DNA of 15,583 nt from SZUA-287 sp036397975 (GCA_036397975.1 DASWHW010000231.1:1-15583), one strand, 5' to 3'; counted from the first letter of the stretch, positions 1 through 5,953 are shown. Numbers and translations are program-made. The notes: generated from the sequence alone by a model not told the origin.

Positions 1-2
1 AT

Positions 3-119
3 GCGGAGCGTTTCTACATTGCGTGCGGCGCTGTTCGCACTGGCGAGAAACCCGCTCCTGCGGTCGGACAACCACAAAGGGTGAGACCTCAATTAGTATT
101 GTCCGCGAACGCAACCTAA
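3..119 (+). CDS. GNAT family N-acetyltransferase, C-terminal fragment (cut by window start)
   Basis: This is an open frame from the left edge to TAA 117-119. The 38 visible residues begin AERFYIACGAVRTGE and end with the pattern RVRPQLVL. That is the usual C-terminal end of a GNAT acetyltransferase: the FY..G....G segment of motif B followed by the last strands. The substrate cannot be inferred from this end. The stop codon lies inside the left core (ACCTAAC) of an attC site, which is the normal arrangement of an integron cassette gene. The gene therefore appears to be a cassette whose 5' part lies outside the window. A different short frame (ATG at 1, 27 codons) also exists but has no recognisable content. 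Confidence 0.6.
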   Translation, partial: AERFYIACGAVRTGEKPAPAVGQPQRVRPQLVLSANAT

Positions 120-171
120 CCCTTCACTACAGCCAAAAGCCAAAAGCCTGCGGTTGAGCTCAACGTTAGGC
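114..171 (+). other. integron attC recombination site 1 (58 bp)
   Basis: The left core ACCTAAC (114-120) fits RYYYAAC and the right core GTTAGGC (165-171) fits GTTRRRY. The left arm reads TAACCCTTCACTACAGCC, which closely resembles the TAACAATTCATTCAAGCC left arm of class-1-type attC sites. The right arm GGTTGAGCTCAACGTTAGGC has the matching TTGA-CTCAA-GTTAGGC layout. The stop codon of the upstream GNAT fragment overlaps the left core. Length is at the short end of the attC range. The arms pair only imperfectly, as is usual for attC. Confidence 0.8.
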
Positions 172-207
172 AAAACTCATTTTGAACTCACCAGTAACCA
201 TATCGCG

Positions 208-696
208 ATGAAGGCACACCAACTAGTTCATCCGCTGGATCGTAATCACGAAGCCGCTGAATGCGCGGAGCTCATGGCAACGTCCGAGCCATGGGTAACC
301 CTCCGGCTATCACGCGAAATCTCACTCGCAGTTCTCACAGATCCTGCGAAAGAGGTCTATGCGATTCGTGATGCCAAGGGCGTAGCCGCTTTTGTCGTCG
401 TGGATATGCGTGGACTTCTTGGCGGCTACGTGCAGATACTCTGCGTCCGGTCGGACTGCCGCCGGCAAGGGCTTGGGTCGGCACTTCTGCACTGGACAGA
501 GGAACGAATCTTCCGCGATAGCCCAAACGTCTTCATATGCGTATCATCTTTCAATCCTGATGCTCGTCGTTTGTACGAGAGACGTGGTTTTGAATTCGTG
601 GGTGTGCTTCGGGAGTTGATCATTCCGGGGCATGATGAAATTCTCCTACGCAAGACGCGAGGAACATGGACGGCATTTCGCGAGAAGTCGGCGTAA
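208..696 (+). CDS. GNAT family N-acetyltransferase (integron cassette gene)
   Basis: A 162-aa single-domain acetyltransferase. It would transfer an acetyl group from acetyl-CoA to an unknown amine in the cytoplasm. The acetyl-CoA pyrophosphate loop is clear (RRQGLGSAL, about residues 94-102, fitting R/QxxGxG/A). It follows the strand VQILCV and precedes the motif-B segment NPDARRLYERRGFEFVG. The open frame extends upstream to a TTG at 154, but that lies inside attC 1, so I prefer ATG 208, although no clear ribosome-binding site is visible. It sits between two attC sites with only 36 bases between attC 1 and the ATG, and its TAA overlaps the left core of attC 2. No promoter fits in that gap, so expression is probably from upstream in the array. 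Resistance and non-resistance GNATs are both common in cassettes, and the substrate cannot be read from the sequence. Confidence 0.88.
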   Translation: MKAHQLVHPLDRNHEAAECAELMATSEPWVTLRLSREISLAVLTDPAKEVYAIRDAKGVAAFVVVDMRGLLGGYVQILCVRSDCRRQGLGSALLHWTEERIFRDSPNVFICVSSFNPDARRLYERRGFEFVGVLRELIIPGHDEILLRKTRGTWTAFREKSA

Positions 697-826
697 CGGT
701 GAATACCATCCATCATAGATCGCTGCCCGCTCTCGTGCAACAAGTTCTCTTGTCTCGTTGATTGTGGTGATGAAACTATTATCTTTGTGTGGGTAAGCAG
801 CGCCGCTCGGTTCTCAGCCGTTAGCC
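691..826 (+). other. integron attC recombination site 2 (136 bp, long type)
   Basis: An imperfect inverted repeat joins GGCGTAACGGTGAATACC (690-707) to GGTTCTCAGCCGTTAGCC (809-826). The reverse complement of the right arm matches the left arm with small bulges. The left core GCGTAAC overlaps the stop codon of the GNAT gene. The right core GTTAGCC departs from strict GTTRRRY at one base. The length of 136 bp is near the upper end for attC and resembles VCR-type long sites, unlike the short attC 1. Support rests on symmetry, position at the gene's stop and the core triplets. Confidence 0.65.
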
Positions 827-1088
827 AGCGCGGGATATTTCAGTAGTCTATCGTTTGCGATTCATCTTCGGCTGGGATCGGAGCGATCTCTCAGAAGACT
901 CAGTCACAGCGAATGAATTCATCGTCCAGCAGATTCCCGTGCCGCCAAACCTCTCTAGATAAGGAGATAATCCCGCCAAAAGACACTGCTAACAGATTAT
1001 CACTTTGATTAGGTTTTCCTGCGTTTATAGACAACGGGTACACTATCCGTGCTACCATAAATCTTAACCTAATCATAGGAGGTTCATC
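827..1088. other. gene-free stretch after the cassette array
   Basis: No convincing gene is visible on either strand. The only clear signal is a strong ribosome-binding site AGGAGG at 1077-1082 for the next gene. A possible promoter (TTGATT near 1005 or TACACT near 1040) is too weak to call. This is the junction between the last attC and the lipoprotein block. Confidence 0.5.
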
Positions 1089-1625
1089 ATGAAGCGCACT
1101 TTCTTTTATCAAGCCTTGGCGTTCGGGATTTTTCTGTCGTTGGTTACCGGATGTGATTCAACCAATGATGCTACCGGTCCGGTCGAGCAGCAAGAAACTC
1201 CGCTGTTCCAGGACGGTGAAATCATTGCGTTGAAAGCCGACAACGGTCTATACCTCAGTCGCATCAGTCGCGGTGCCGATCTCGATCCGGTTGAAGCCGT
1301 CAAAGCCACACCAGATGTTTTTTCCCAGTTTATCGTGACCAGAATCGATGCCGACCACATTGCGTTGAAAGCCGATAATGGCCGATACCTCAGCCGCATC
1401 AATCGCGGTGCCGATCTCGATCCGGTGGAAGCGACCAAGACCACAGTGGATGTCTTCTCCCAATTTACCGTGACCAGAATCGATGCCAACCGCATTGCGT
1501 TGAAGGCCGATAATGGCCGGTACCTAAGCCGCATCAATCGCGGTGTCGATCTCGATCCGGTGGAAGCAAGCAAAACGACGCCGGATGACTTCACGCACTT
1601 TACAATTACACGATTGGGAGGTTAG
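1089..1625 (+). CDS. lipoprotein with three fascin-like repeats (predicted beta-trefoil)
   Basis: A 178-aa predicted lipoprotein. The signal peptide is MKRTFFYQALAFGIFLSL with lipobox VTGC (Cys22), and a perfect AGGAGG sits six bases before the ATG. After a short linker come three consecutive 45-residue repeats starting at about residues 47, 92 and 137. Each has the pattern ALKADNGxYLSRI, then RGxDLDPVEA, then FTxTR. Repeats 1 and 2 differ at about 8 of 45 positions, and the DNA is also in register every 135 bp (ATTGCG at 1224, 1359 and 1494). Three such units make one beta-trefoil domain, and the ALKADNGxYLS pattern is that of fascin/actin-crosslinking-type trefoils. The likely role is carbohydrate or protein binding at the cell surface or in the periplasm, but no ligand can be named. 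No attC follows it, so it is not an evident cassette. Confidence 0.82.
   Translation: MKRTFFYQALAFGIFLSLVTGCDSTNDATGPVEQQETPLFQDGEIIALKADNGLYLSRISRGADLDPVEAVKATPDVFSQFIVTRIDADHIALKADNGRYLSRINRGADLDPVEATKTTVDVFSQFTVTRIDANRIALKADNGRYLSRINRGVDLDPVEASKTTPDDFTHFTITRLGG
1224..1612 (+). repeat. three in-frame 135-bp direct repeats
   Basis: Tandem units start at 1224, 1359 and 1494. The first two are full 135-bp units; the third ends early with the gene. Shared blocks include ATTGCGTTGAAAGCCGA and GATCTCGATCCGGT in each unit. Identity is high at both protein and DNA level, indicating recent intragenic duplication or homogenisation. Confidence 0.85.
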
Positions 1626-1825
1626 GAGCGGAGTGTTTCGTGCTGCATCTGCACTCCAACATCTTTCGATGTACAGTTACGGGGCCTGGAGGGAAGCAAT
1701 GTTGTCAGTTTACTGCCGCTGATGAGATTGCTTCCTCTATTTGACGGACCGTTCACAGAATTTGTTTGCATCAATATTACAAAGCAGTATTCCGACAAAA
1801 TCACCCGCCTATCGGCCGCCGGGAG

Positions 1826-1854
1826 TTGCGCTTTCATTCCGCTGAGAGTATATT
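1826..1854 (+). promoter_or_regulatory. promoter-like module P1 (TTGCGC-17-TATATT)
   Basis: The -35-like TTGCGC (1826-1831), a 17-bp spacer TTTCATTCCGCTGAGAG and the -10-like TATATT (1849-1854) lie about 55-75 bases before the possible starts of the downstream lipoprotein. The same spacer beginning TTTCATTCC recurs at 3190 and 4680, which supports function. The 282-bp gap 1626-1907 holds no other feature I can support. Confidence 0.6.
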
Positions 1855-1907
1855 CTCTCCACGCACAGGTTTCGTTATAACGGGACTCGAACGACAAAAC
1901 AACAACT

Positions 1908-2528
1908 TTGGCTTGGCGCATTCAAGCGGTGAGATTGCATATTCCCTCCATATTGTTCGCGTTCACAATTGCCGGTTGTACGAATGATTCCGGATTTTCT
2001 CCATCACCTTCACAAAGCTTTATTCTTCCTTTGGCCGAAGGAAATTCTTGGATATATGTAAGAACCGGGATCGATTCGAGCGGCGCGACGGTAGATTCAT
2101 CGGTGTTCATGATGGCGGTGGGTCAACCTGATACGTTTGGTACCGAGAAGGCTTATCCAGTGTCCAACTTCCGGTTCGAGTTTGAAGGAACCAACTTATT
2201 CCTGCGCGTTCATGGATCGGACGGTCTCTACAATGTAAAGCCTAGGTCAAATCCTGACGCTCCCATTTTTATCCATGTGCTTCCCTTTCCCACTATGATT
2301 GGCGATTCGCTATTGTACTCGGGATATGTCATTAGGACTGGCTCAGCGAATGAATCAGTCACAGTTCCTGCCGGTTCCTTCACATGTATCCGGTATGGTA
2401 TTTCTGAGAATGGCATCATCGTCGGTCAGACCTTTGTCGCGGCGAACATAGGGATTGTCAAATTCTGGCAGCGATACTTCGGTTTGTTACGGCAGGAAGA
2501 CAAATTGCGATCGTATTACTTAAACTAA
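1908..2528 (+). CDS. hypothetical lipoprotein, paralogue A
   Basis: A predicted lipoprotein of up to 206 aa. The hydrophobic stretch IPSILFAFTIAGC gives lipobox IAGC. It is followed by a short Ser/Pro linker (SPSPSQSF) and a beta-rich globular part beginning LPLAEGNSWIYV, a pattern common in FCB-group envelope proteins of unknown function. It contains no catalytic motif I recognise. The start is uncertain: TTG 1908 gives MAWRIQAVR before the hydrophobic stretch, while GTG 1929 gives a shorter signal peptide starting MRLHIPS. Neither has a clear ribosome-binding site. A close paralogue (about 70% identical, same length, same ending RSYYLN) lies at 4023-4640. Conserved segments such as DSSVFMMAVGQPDT and FWQRYFGLLR are unchanged between the two. 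Promoter module P1 lies upstream. Function unknown. Confidence 0.75.
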   Translation: MAWRIQAVRLHIPSILFAFTIAGCTNDSGFSPSPSQSFILPLAEGNSWIYVRTGIDSSGATVDSSVFMMAVGQPDTFGTEKAYPVSNFRFEFEGTNLFLRVHGSDGLYNVKPRSNPDAPIFIHVLPFPTMIGDSLLYSGYVIRTGSANESVTVPAGSFTCIRYGISENGIIVGQTFVAANIGIVKFWQRYFGLLRQEDKLRSYYLN

Positions 2529-2530
2529 CC

Positions 2531-2555
2531 TGATTTCACTCCCCGGAGTATGTTC
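2531..2555 (+). promoter_or_regulatory. degenerate copy of the promoter-like module
   Basis: The stretch TTTCACTCCCCGGAGTATGTTC matches the module at 4686-4709 (TTTCATTCCTCACGGAG then TATATTC) except for a 2-base deletion and a few substitutions, and lacks a good TTG -35 box. It lies just after paralogue A and about 70 bases before the next gene. It may be a weakened promoter or a relic. Confidence 0.35.
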
Positions 2556-2623
2556 GAAACAAGAGAGTATCGCGAATGGGACCCGGCGCGTGCAGAAAAA
2601 GAAGAAGGTAAGGTATACCCCGA

Positions 2624-3136
2624 ATGGCACTCTTCAGATTACGATTTCCAGTGACGCAGCTTGCCACATGGGCAAAGCGGTACTCATATCCCGATGATGA
2701 CAGGATTGAACGTATCGGCAAGCGGGTCCTGTTGCGAGGCTTTATCACGAAGCGGGAGTTTCTGGACATCTGCCACTGGAAATCCCCACGCACAAAGCCG
2801 CGATGCGAATCCAATTCGGCGCACCTTATCAAGGAAGCCTCTGCTGTTGCATTTGCCGGTAACGACGACCGGTTGAAGATCGCGGCCTTGCTCGCCCTTA
2901 CAGGAGTCAGTTGGCCCACCGCAAGCGTGTTCCTCCACTTCTGTGATCGCAAGGCATACCCAATTCTGGACTTCCGTGCGCTCTGGTCTCTGGGATTCAA
3001 TAAGCCACCCCGATACACATTCGACTTCTGGGTGGCGTACTGCGACTATAGTCGAACCCTCGCCCACCGGGCAGGACTCAACATGCGGACGACGGATCGG
3101 GCGTTGTGGCAGTACTCGAAGACGCACCAAACGTGA
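2624..3136 (+). CDS. conserved hypothetical protein with helix-hairpin-helix-like core
   Basis: A 170-aa cytoplasmic protein with no signal peptide, rich in Arg, Trp and aromatic residues. It resembles a widespread uncharacterised family that I recall with the order RFP...WA.RYSYP near the N-terminus (about 7-23), a CxWKxPR segment (about 50-56), then L.GVSWPTASV.LHF (about 92-106) and YPILDFRALWSLG (about 112-124), ending DRALWQYSK. The GVSWPTAS stretch followed by P.LD.R resembles the HhH and following helix of DNA glycosylases (GVGPKTAxxIL then PVDTHVxR). DNA binding is therefore possible, but this is inference. The start ATG 2624 has a purine-rich GAAGAAGGTAAGG region 10-23 bases upstream. 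It stands alone between two lipoprotein genes, which is an unusual context. Enzymatic activity is unknown. Confidence 0.7.
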   Translation: MALFRLRFPVTQLATWAKRYSYPDDDRIERIGKRVLLRGFITKREFLDICHWKSPRTKPRCESNSAHLIKEASAVAFAGNDDRLKIAALLALTGVSWPTASVFLHFCDRKAYPILDFRALWSLGFNKPPRYTFDFWVAYCDYSRTLAHRAGLNMRTTDRALWQYSKTHQT

Positions 3137-3189
3137 CGGTTAACCGGCGGCATATAAGCCTATTCGAGGTTTTTGCTTTTCCACACTGT

Positions 3190-3218
3190 TTGCTCTTTCA
3201 TTCCTCGCGAAGTATATT
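3190..3218 (+). promoter_or_regulatory. promoter-like module P2 (TTGCTC-17-TATATT)
   Basis: The -35-like TTGCTC (3190-3195), a 17-bp spacer TTTCATTCCTCGCGAAG and the -10-like TATATT (3213-3218) lie 62 bases before the ATG of the next lipoprotein gene. The spacer is nearly identical to that of the module at 4680-4708. Confidence 0.65.
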
Positions 3219-3280
3219 CCCAGTAAGTAGTCGTCGCTTTTTGAGACGCCACGTTTTGAGCAGAACGAAAGGAGCTCTAC

Positions 3281-3940
3281 ATGAAGTATTTTGCTACGAT
3301 CTGTGCGCTACTCTTTACCTCATGCGGCTCAACGACGAGAGTCGTTTCTGAATACAATGCGAGCAGCTTCGCAATGTTTCAACTAAAGGATTCCGCCATA
3401 AGGCTGCTTGTCAGCTCGAACGTGGACGTGCTGGATTTTAAGCAGTCATTCAAGAATGAATACAATAGCAAAAGTGAATTCATTGCCACCTTCGCCAATC
3501 AGCTTGCTGATGGTTTCAATACTCTTCCTCTGATTTCGACAGGAAACACTGAGGATGCGGATGCGCTCTTATTTGGTCTTGCAGTGAACCGGGAGGGTGT
3601 TCTTAAGAATGCCAGTGAGAAATATTTCATTATCATAAGGCGAGTGGAGATTTCAAACAAGTATAGCACCAGTGTTCATACCATGCCGCCATCGACGGTC
3701 TCAACTCCTGCCGGCAACATGCCAGTCGGCGGGGGTTCTAGTTCCTCAATTTCCGAAGATTGTGTCGTTACGATTAACGCTGGTATCTGGTCGTTAGAGG
3801 ACAGGAGGGAGGTGTCGATGTTTACCTGCACCGGGTCATCAGCGGTGATGTTGTTTCGGTATGGCACAGCCCTTACAAATGCAGTCGAAAACGCCATAAC
3901 GGGCCTCTGCGACTATGTCAAAGACAGCATGGTGGAATGA
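3281..3940 (+). CDS. hypothetical lipoprotein
   Basis: A 219-aa predicted lipoprotein with signal peptide MKYFATICALLFTSC (Cys15). A good ribosome-binding site AAAGGAG (3268-3274) and promoter module P2 precede it. The mature part begins with a mixed alpha/beta region (about 35-120), containing the segment ATFANQLADGFNTLPLI and then ADALLFGLAV. A Ser/Thr/Pro/Gly-rich stretch follows at about 130-155, then a C-terminal domain with two cysteines before the last helix (CVVTINA and MFTCTG) and one within it (GLCDYV). The layout resembles envelope lipoproteins that build a small periplasmic alpha/beta domain, but I do not recognise the family. It lies between the two copies of the paralogous lipoprotein, so it may be part of the same surface-protein block. 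Function unknown. Confidence 0.72.
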   Translation: MKYFATICALLFTSCGSTTRVVSEYNASSFAMFQLKDSAIRLLVSSNVDVLDFKQSFKNEYNSKSEFIATFANQLADGFNTLPLISTGNTEDADALLFGLAVNREGVLKNASEKYFIIIRRVEISNKYSTSVHTMPPSTVSTPAGNMPVGGGSSSSISEDCVVTINAGIWSLEDRREVSMFTCTGSSAVMLFRYGTALTNAVENAITGLCDYVKDSMVE

Positions 3941-3989
3941 ACTCGCCTAACTGGTGCAAGACTCAAGACTCTGTCTGTGTCAAGCTAAT

Positions 3990-4017
3990 CGCGCGTTCAC
4001 TCCTCAAGCGTAAATAA
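3990..4017 (+). promoter_or_regulatory. degenerate copy of the promoter-like module
   Basis: The stretch CGCGCGTTCACTCCTCAAG followed by CGTAAATAAC aligns to the TTGCTC/TTTCATTCCTC/GAG/TATATTC module with several changes and a 16-base spacer before TAAATA. It sits just before the second lipoprotein paralogue, the same position P1 holds before the first. Confidence 0.35.
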
Positions 4018-4022
4018 CAACA

Positions 4023-4640
4023 TTGACCGAGCGCATTCAAACCGTGAGATTCCACATTTTCTCAATACTGTTTGTGTTCACGATTACAGGTTGTGCAAAA
4101 GATTCTGGATTTACCCCATCACCTGTAGACAGCTTTGTTCTCCCTTTGGTCGAAGGCAACTTCTGGGTGTACGAGAGGATCGGGATCGATTCGAGCGGCG
4201 CAACAATAGACTCATCGGTTTTCATGATGGCGGTGGGTCAGCCTGATACGATCGGCAACGACATAGCTTTTCCCGTGTCCAACTTCCGATTTGAATTTGA
4301 AGGGACTGATGTATTCCTGCGCGTCAATAGATCAGACGGCTTGTACAATGTGAAGGAGCCCATTCCTGATCCGCCTGTGTTTATCCACATACTCACTTTT
4401 CCAACTGCAGTCGGTGATTCGCTTCCATTCAGGGGATATGTCATAAGGACTGGCTTGGTCAATGAATCAGTCAGAGTCCCCGTGGGTACCTTCACGTGCG
4501 TCCGGTATGATATTTCTCTGGATGGCATTATTGTCGGCCAAACCTTTGTTGCACCGAACGTAGGGATTGTCAGATTTTGGCAACGGTACTTCGGTTTGCT
4601 AAGGGAGGAAAATCGATTGCGATCATACTACTTAAACTAA
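4023..4640 (+). CDS. hypothetical lipoprotein, paralogue B
   Basis: A predicted lipoprotein of up to 205 aa, paralogous to the gene at 1908-2528 (about 70% identity, one residue shorter around residue 113). The signal peptide ends FSILFVFTITGC. The mature start SPV/SF linker and LPLVEGNFWVYE match paralogue A, as do DSSVFMMAVGQPDT, FRFEFEGT, VIRTG, GIIVGQTFVA and FWQRYFGLLR. The start is ambiguous in the same way: TTG 4023 or GTG 4044, the latter giving MRFHIFS. The upstream DNA is also conserved between the copies (AACAAC then CGCATTCAA before the GTG), so the duplication included the 5' flank. Function unknown; surface or periplasmic location is inferred from the lipobox. Confidence 0.75.
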   Translation: MTERIQTVRFHIFSILFVFTITGCAKDSGFTPSPVDSFVLPLVEGNFWVYERIGIDSSGATIDSSVFMMAVGQPDTIGNDIAFPVSNFRFEFEGTDVFLRVNRSDGLYNVKEPIPDPPVFIHILTFPTAVGDSLPFRGYVIRTGLVNESVRVPVGTFTCVRYDISLDGIIVGQTFVAPNVGIVRFWQRYFGLLREENRLRSYYLN

Positions 4641-4655
4641 GTTGATGTCATCGCA

Positions 4656-4678
4656 GGCGAGGGAGGATTCATCTCGCC
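4656..4678 (+). terminator. weak hairpin, possible terminator
   Basis: A 6-bp stem GGCGAG (4656-4661) and CTCGCC (4673-4678) encloses an 11-base loop 16 bases after the stop of paralogue B. Only a poor T-rich tail (CTTGCTCTTT) follows, and this overlaps promoter module P3. The call is weak. Confidence 0.25.
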
Positions 4679-4679
4679 C

Positions 4680-4708
4680 TTGCTCTTTCATTCCTCACGG
4701 AGTATATT
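4680..4708 (+). promoter_or_regulatory. promoter-like module P3 (TTGCTC-17-TATATT)
   Basis: The -35-like TTGCTC (4680-4685), a 17-bp spacer TTTCATTCCTCACGGAG and the -10-like TATATT (4703-4708) are visible. Unlike P1 and P2 the next clear gene starts 250 bases downstream, so there is a long leader or the original gene has been lost. Confidence 0.55.
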
Positions 4709-4958
4709 CACGCAATCGTTCTGTATCGTGCCATGACCGCCTCTGCACCTCAAAGGTGTAAGATATTTAGCAAGAGGCTCGATTATTAGCAGGGCGATCA
4801 ATCCATAAACATGCTTTGCAGCCGACAACCGGAAGCAGACTCTGGAGTTGTATCCATTTTGGCTAATCGACGCATATTGGAGTCGAGGGCGAACATCGCG
4901 AAGAGCGTGTTGGACGGCATGCATAGCTAGAATCATACTCAAACAAAAAGGAGGTTCT
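4709..4958. other. 250-bp leader or intergenic stretch with only minor ORFs
   Basis: No recognisable gene is present. Two small + strand ORFs occur: ATG 4733 (18 codons) and 4811-4930 (39 aa). Both lack a ribosome-binding site and recognisable content. A good ribosome-binding site AAGGAGG lies at the end, for the gene at 4959. With P3 upstream this could be a long 5' leader, but I see no riboswitch-like structure that I can name. Confidence 0.4.
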
Positions 4959-5285
4959 ATGCCATCGTATCTGATGCGTTTCAGTTATACACCAGAAGCG
5001 TGGGCTCGGCTTATCAAGAAGCCAGAGGATCGCCGCGAGGTTGCTCGCGCCGTAGTGGAGAAACTCGGCGGTAAACTCATTGGCTTTTGGTATAGTCTCG
5101 GTGAACACGATGGGTTCGTCCTGATTGAGGCTCCGAATAACGTCACGGCCGGAGCGTTCTCCGTTGGAATCTCTTCAGCTGGCTCGCTTCGCGCAGCCGA
5201 AACTACCGTCCTCTTCACCGTGGAAGAAACAATCGAAATGTTAAAGAAGGCGCAAGATCTGCCTTACAGGGCTCCCGGCAGCTAG
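4959..5285 (+). CDS. GYD domain-containing protein
   Basis: A 108-aa single-domain ferredoxin-like-fold protein of the GYD family (Pfam PF08734). The sequence shows the usual layout: MPSYLMRFSYTPEAWA at the start, a DRR....AVVEKLGGKL helix and strand, then FWYSLGEHDGFVLIEAPN where the family's G-Y-D motif lies (here E-H-D), and a C-terminal helix after LFTVEE. Length is typical. The ATG is set by the strong AAGGAGG seven to nine bases upstream; the frame stays open further upstream without a good start. The biochemical role of the family is not well established. It precedes the HD-domain gene by about 50 bases in the same direction, so they may be cotranscribed. Confidence 0.82.
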   Translation: MPSYLMRFSYTPEAWARLIKKPEDRREVARAVVEKLGGKLIGFWYSLGEHDGFVLIEAPNNVTAGAFSVGISSAGSLRAAETTVLFTVEETIEMLKKAQDLPYRAPGS

Positions 5286-5334
5286 CGGCGCATACTTTGG
5301 TTTGTCCGGAAAGTCGAATCAACAGTCCCTCGTG

Positions 5335-5934
5335 ATGATTGACAAATCTTCCTATATGCAACAGATCATCGACTTCATTCTGGAGATTGACAAGCTCAAG
5401 AAAGTAACGCGCAAGATTCGCGTGCGCGGACTTGATCGCTTCGAGAATCCGGCTGAACACAGTTGGCAGATTGCTTTGCTTGCCTCATCGCTGGCTCAGT
5501 ATGCTGAGCCAGCGGTCAATCTCAACAGGGTGATCGCTATGCTCCTCGTGCATGATATCGGCGAGATTGATACGGGGGACACCATGGCATTTGTCGAAGG
5601 AGGTTGGGACAAACGCAAGGCGGCAGAGCTTCAAGCCGTGAAGAGGATATTTGGAATGCTTCCGGGAAAGCGTGCTGAAGAGTTTCTCTCACTTTGGCAG
5701 GAGTTTGAGGCCGGCGAAACTCCAGAGTCTCGTTTTGCCAACGCAGTGGACCGCGCCATGCCGGTCTTGCTAAATCTTGCCAACAACGGACAAAGCTGGC
5801 GGGAGAACGGCATCAGTTATGAACGCGTGGTACGCCGCGTGGCCCCACAGATCAAGGCAGGCTGTCCGGCCCTGTGGGAATATCTTGAAGTGAGACTCGA
5901 TGAGGCTCGGGCTAAGGGGTTGTTCGGGGAGTGA
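5335..5934 (+). CDS. HD domain protein, YfbR/HDDC2-like 5'-deoxynucleotidase
   Basis: A 199-aa HD-superfamily phosphohydrolase. It probably removes phosphate from (deoxy)nucleoside monophosphates in the cytoplasm using a divalent metal. Visible motifs follow the family order: FILEIDKLKKV (14-24), ENPAEHSW with first ligand His42, MLLVHDIGEIDTGDT with the His73-Asp74 doublet and Glu77, and FANAVDRAMP with Asp139 as the last ligand. The overall order matches HDDC2-type proteins, whose length is also about 190-200 aa. The start is uncertain: ATG 5335 is chosen, but ATG 5356 (MQQIIDFILEI) would better match the family's usual N-terminus, and a TTG at 5302 extends it without support. No clear ribosome-binding site. 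It ends 20 bases before the remnant described next. Confidence 0.85.
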   Translation: MIDKSSYMQQIIDFILEIDKLKKVTRKIRVRGLDRFENPAEHSWQIALLASSLAQYAEPAVNLNRVIAMLLVHDIGEIDTGDTMAFVEGGWDKRKAAELQAVKRIFGMLPGKRAEEFLSLWQEFEAGETPESRFANAVDRAMPVLLNLANNGQSWRENGISYERVVRRVAPQIKAGCPALWEYLEVRLDEARAKGLFGE

Positions 5935-5953
5935 GTATGAACGAAGAACTTGA

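Noticed and set aside
154..207. N-terminal extension of the GNAT cassette gene from TTG 154
   Set aside because: It would start inside the attC 1 right arm. Cassette genes normally begin after the right core, and the residues before ATG 208 show no family similarity.
1109..1594. 161-aa minus-strand frame with repeats
   Set aside because: Its repeats merely mirror the three 135-bp units of the + strand lipoprotein gene, which has a perfect ribosome-binding site and lipobox.
1617..1628. GGTTAGGAG at the end of the repeat lipoprotein as an attC core
   Set aside because: It is a right-type core in the left-core position, it ends in A rather than a pyrimidine, and no partner core follows. It is more likely coding sequence for Gly-Gly and the stop.
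1868..1895. tRNA T-arm-like sequence on the minus strand (GTTCGAGTCCCG) just before paralogue A, possible tRNA remnant or attachment site
   Set aside because: The flanking bases do not form a 5-bp T-stem, and no D-arm, anticodon arm or matching acceptor strand is found at the right distance on that strand.
3137..3147. CGGTTAACCG palindrome after the HhH-like gene as an operator or terminator
   Set aside because: It is a single short perfect palindrome without a T-tract, repeat copy or promoter overlap; chance occurrence is likely.
3946..4020. GCCTAAC at 3946-3952 after the 3281-3940 gene as a third attC left core
   Set aside because: No GTTRRRY core with complementary arms occurs within about 150 bases downstream. 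The later GTTCACT belongs to the degenerate promoter module.
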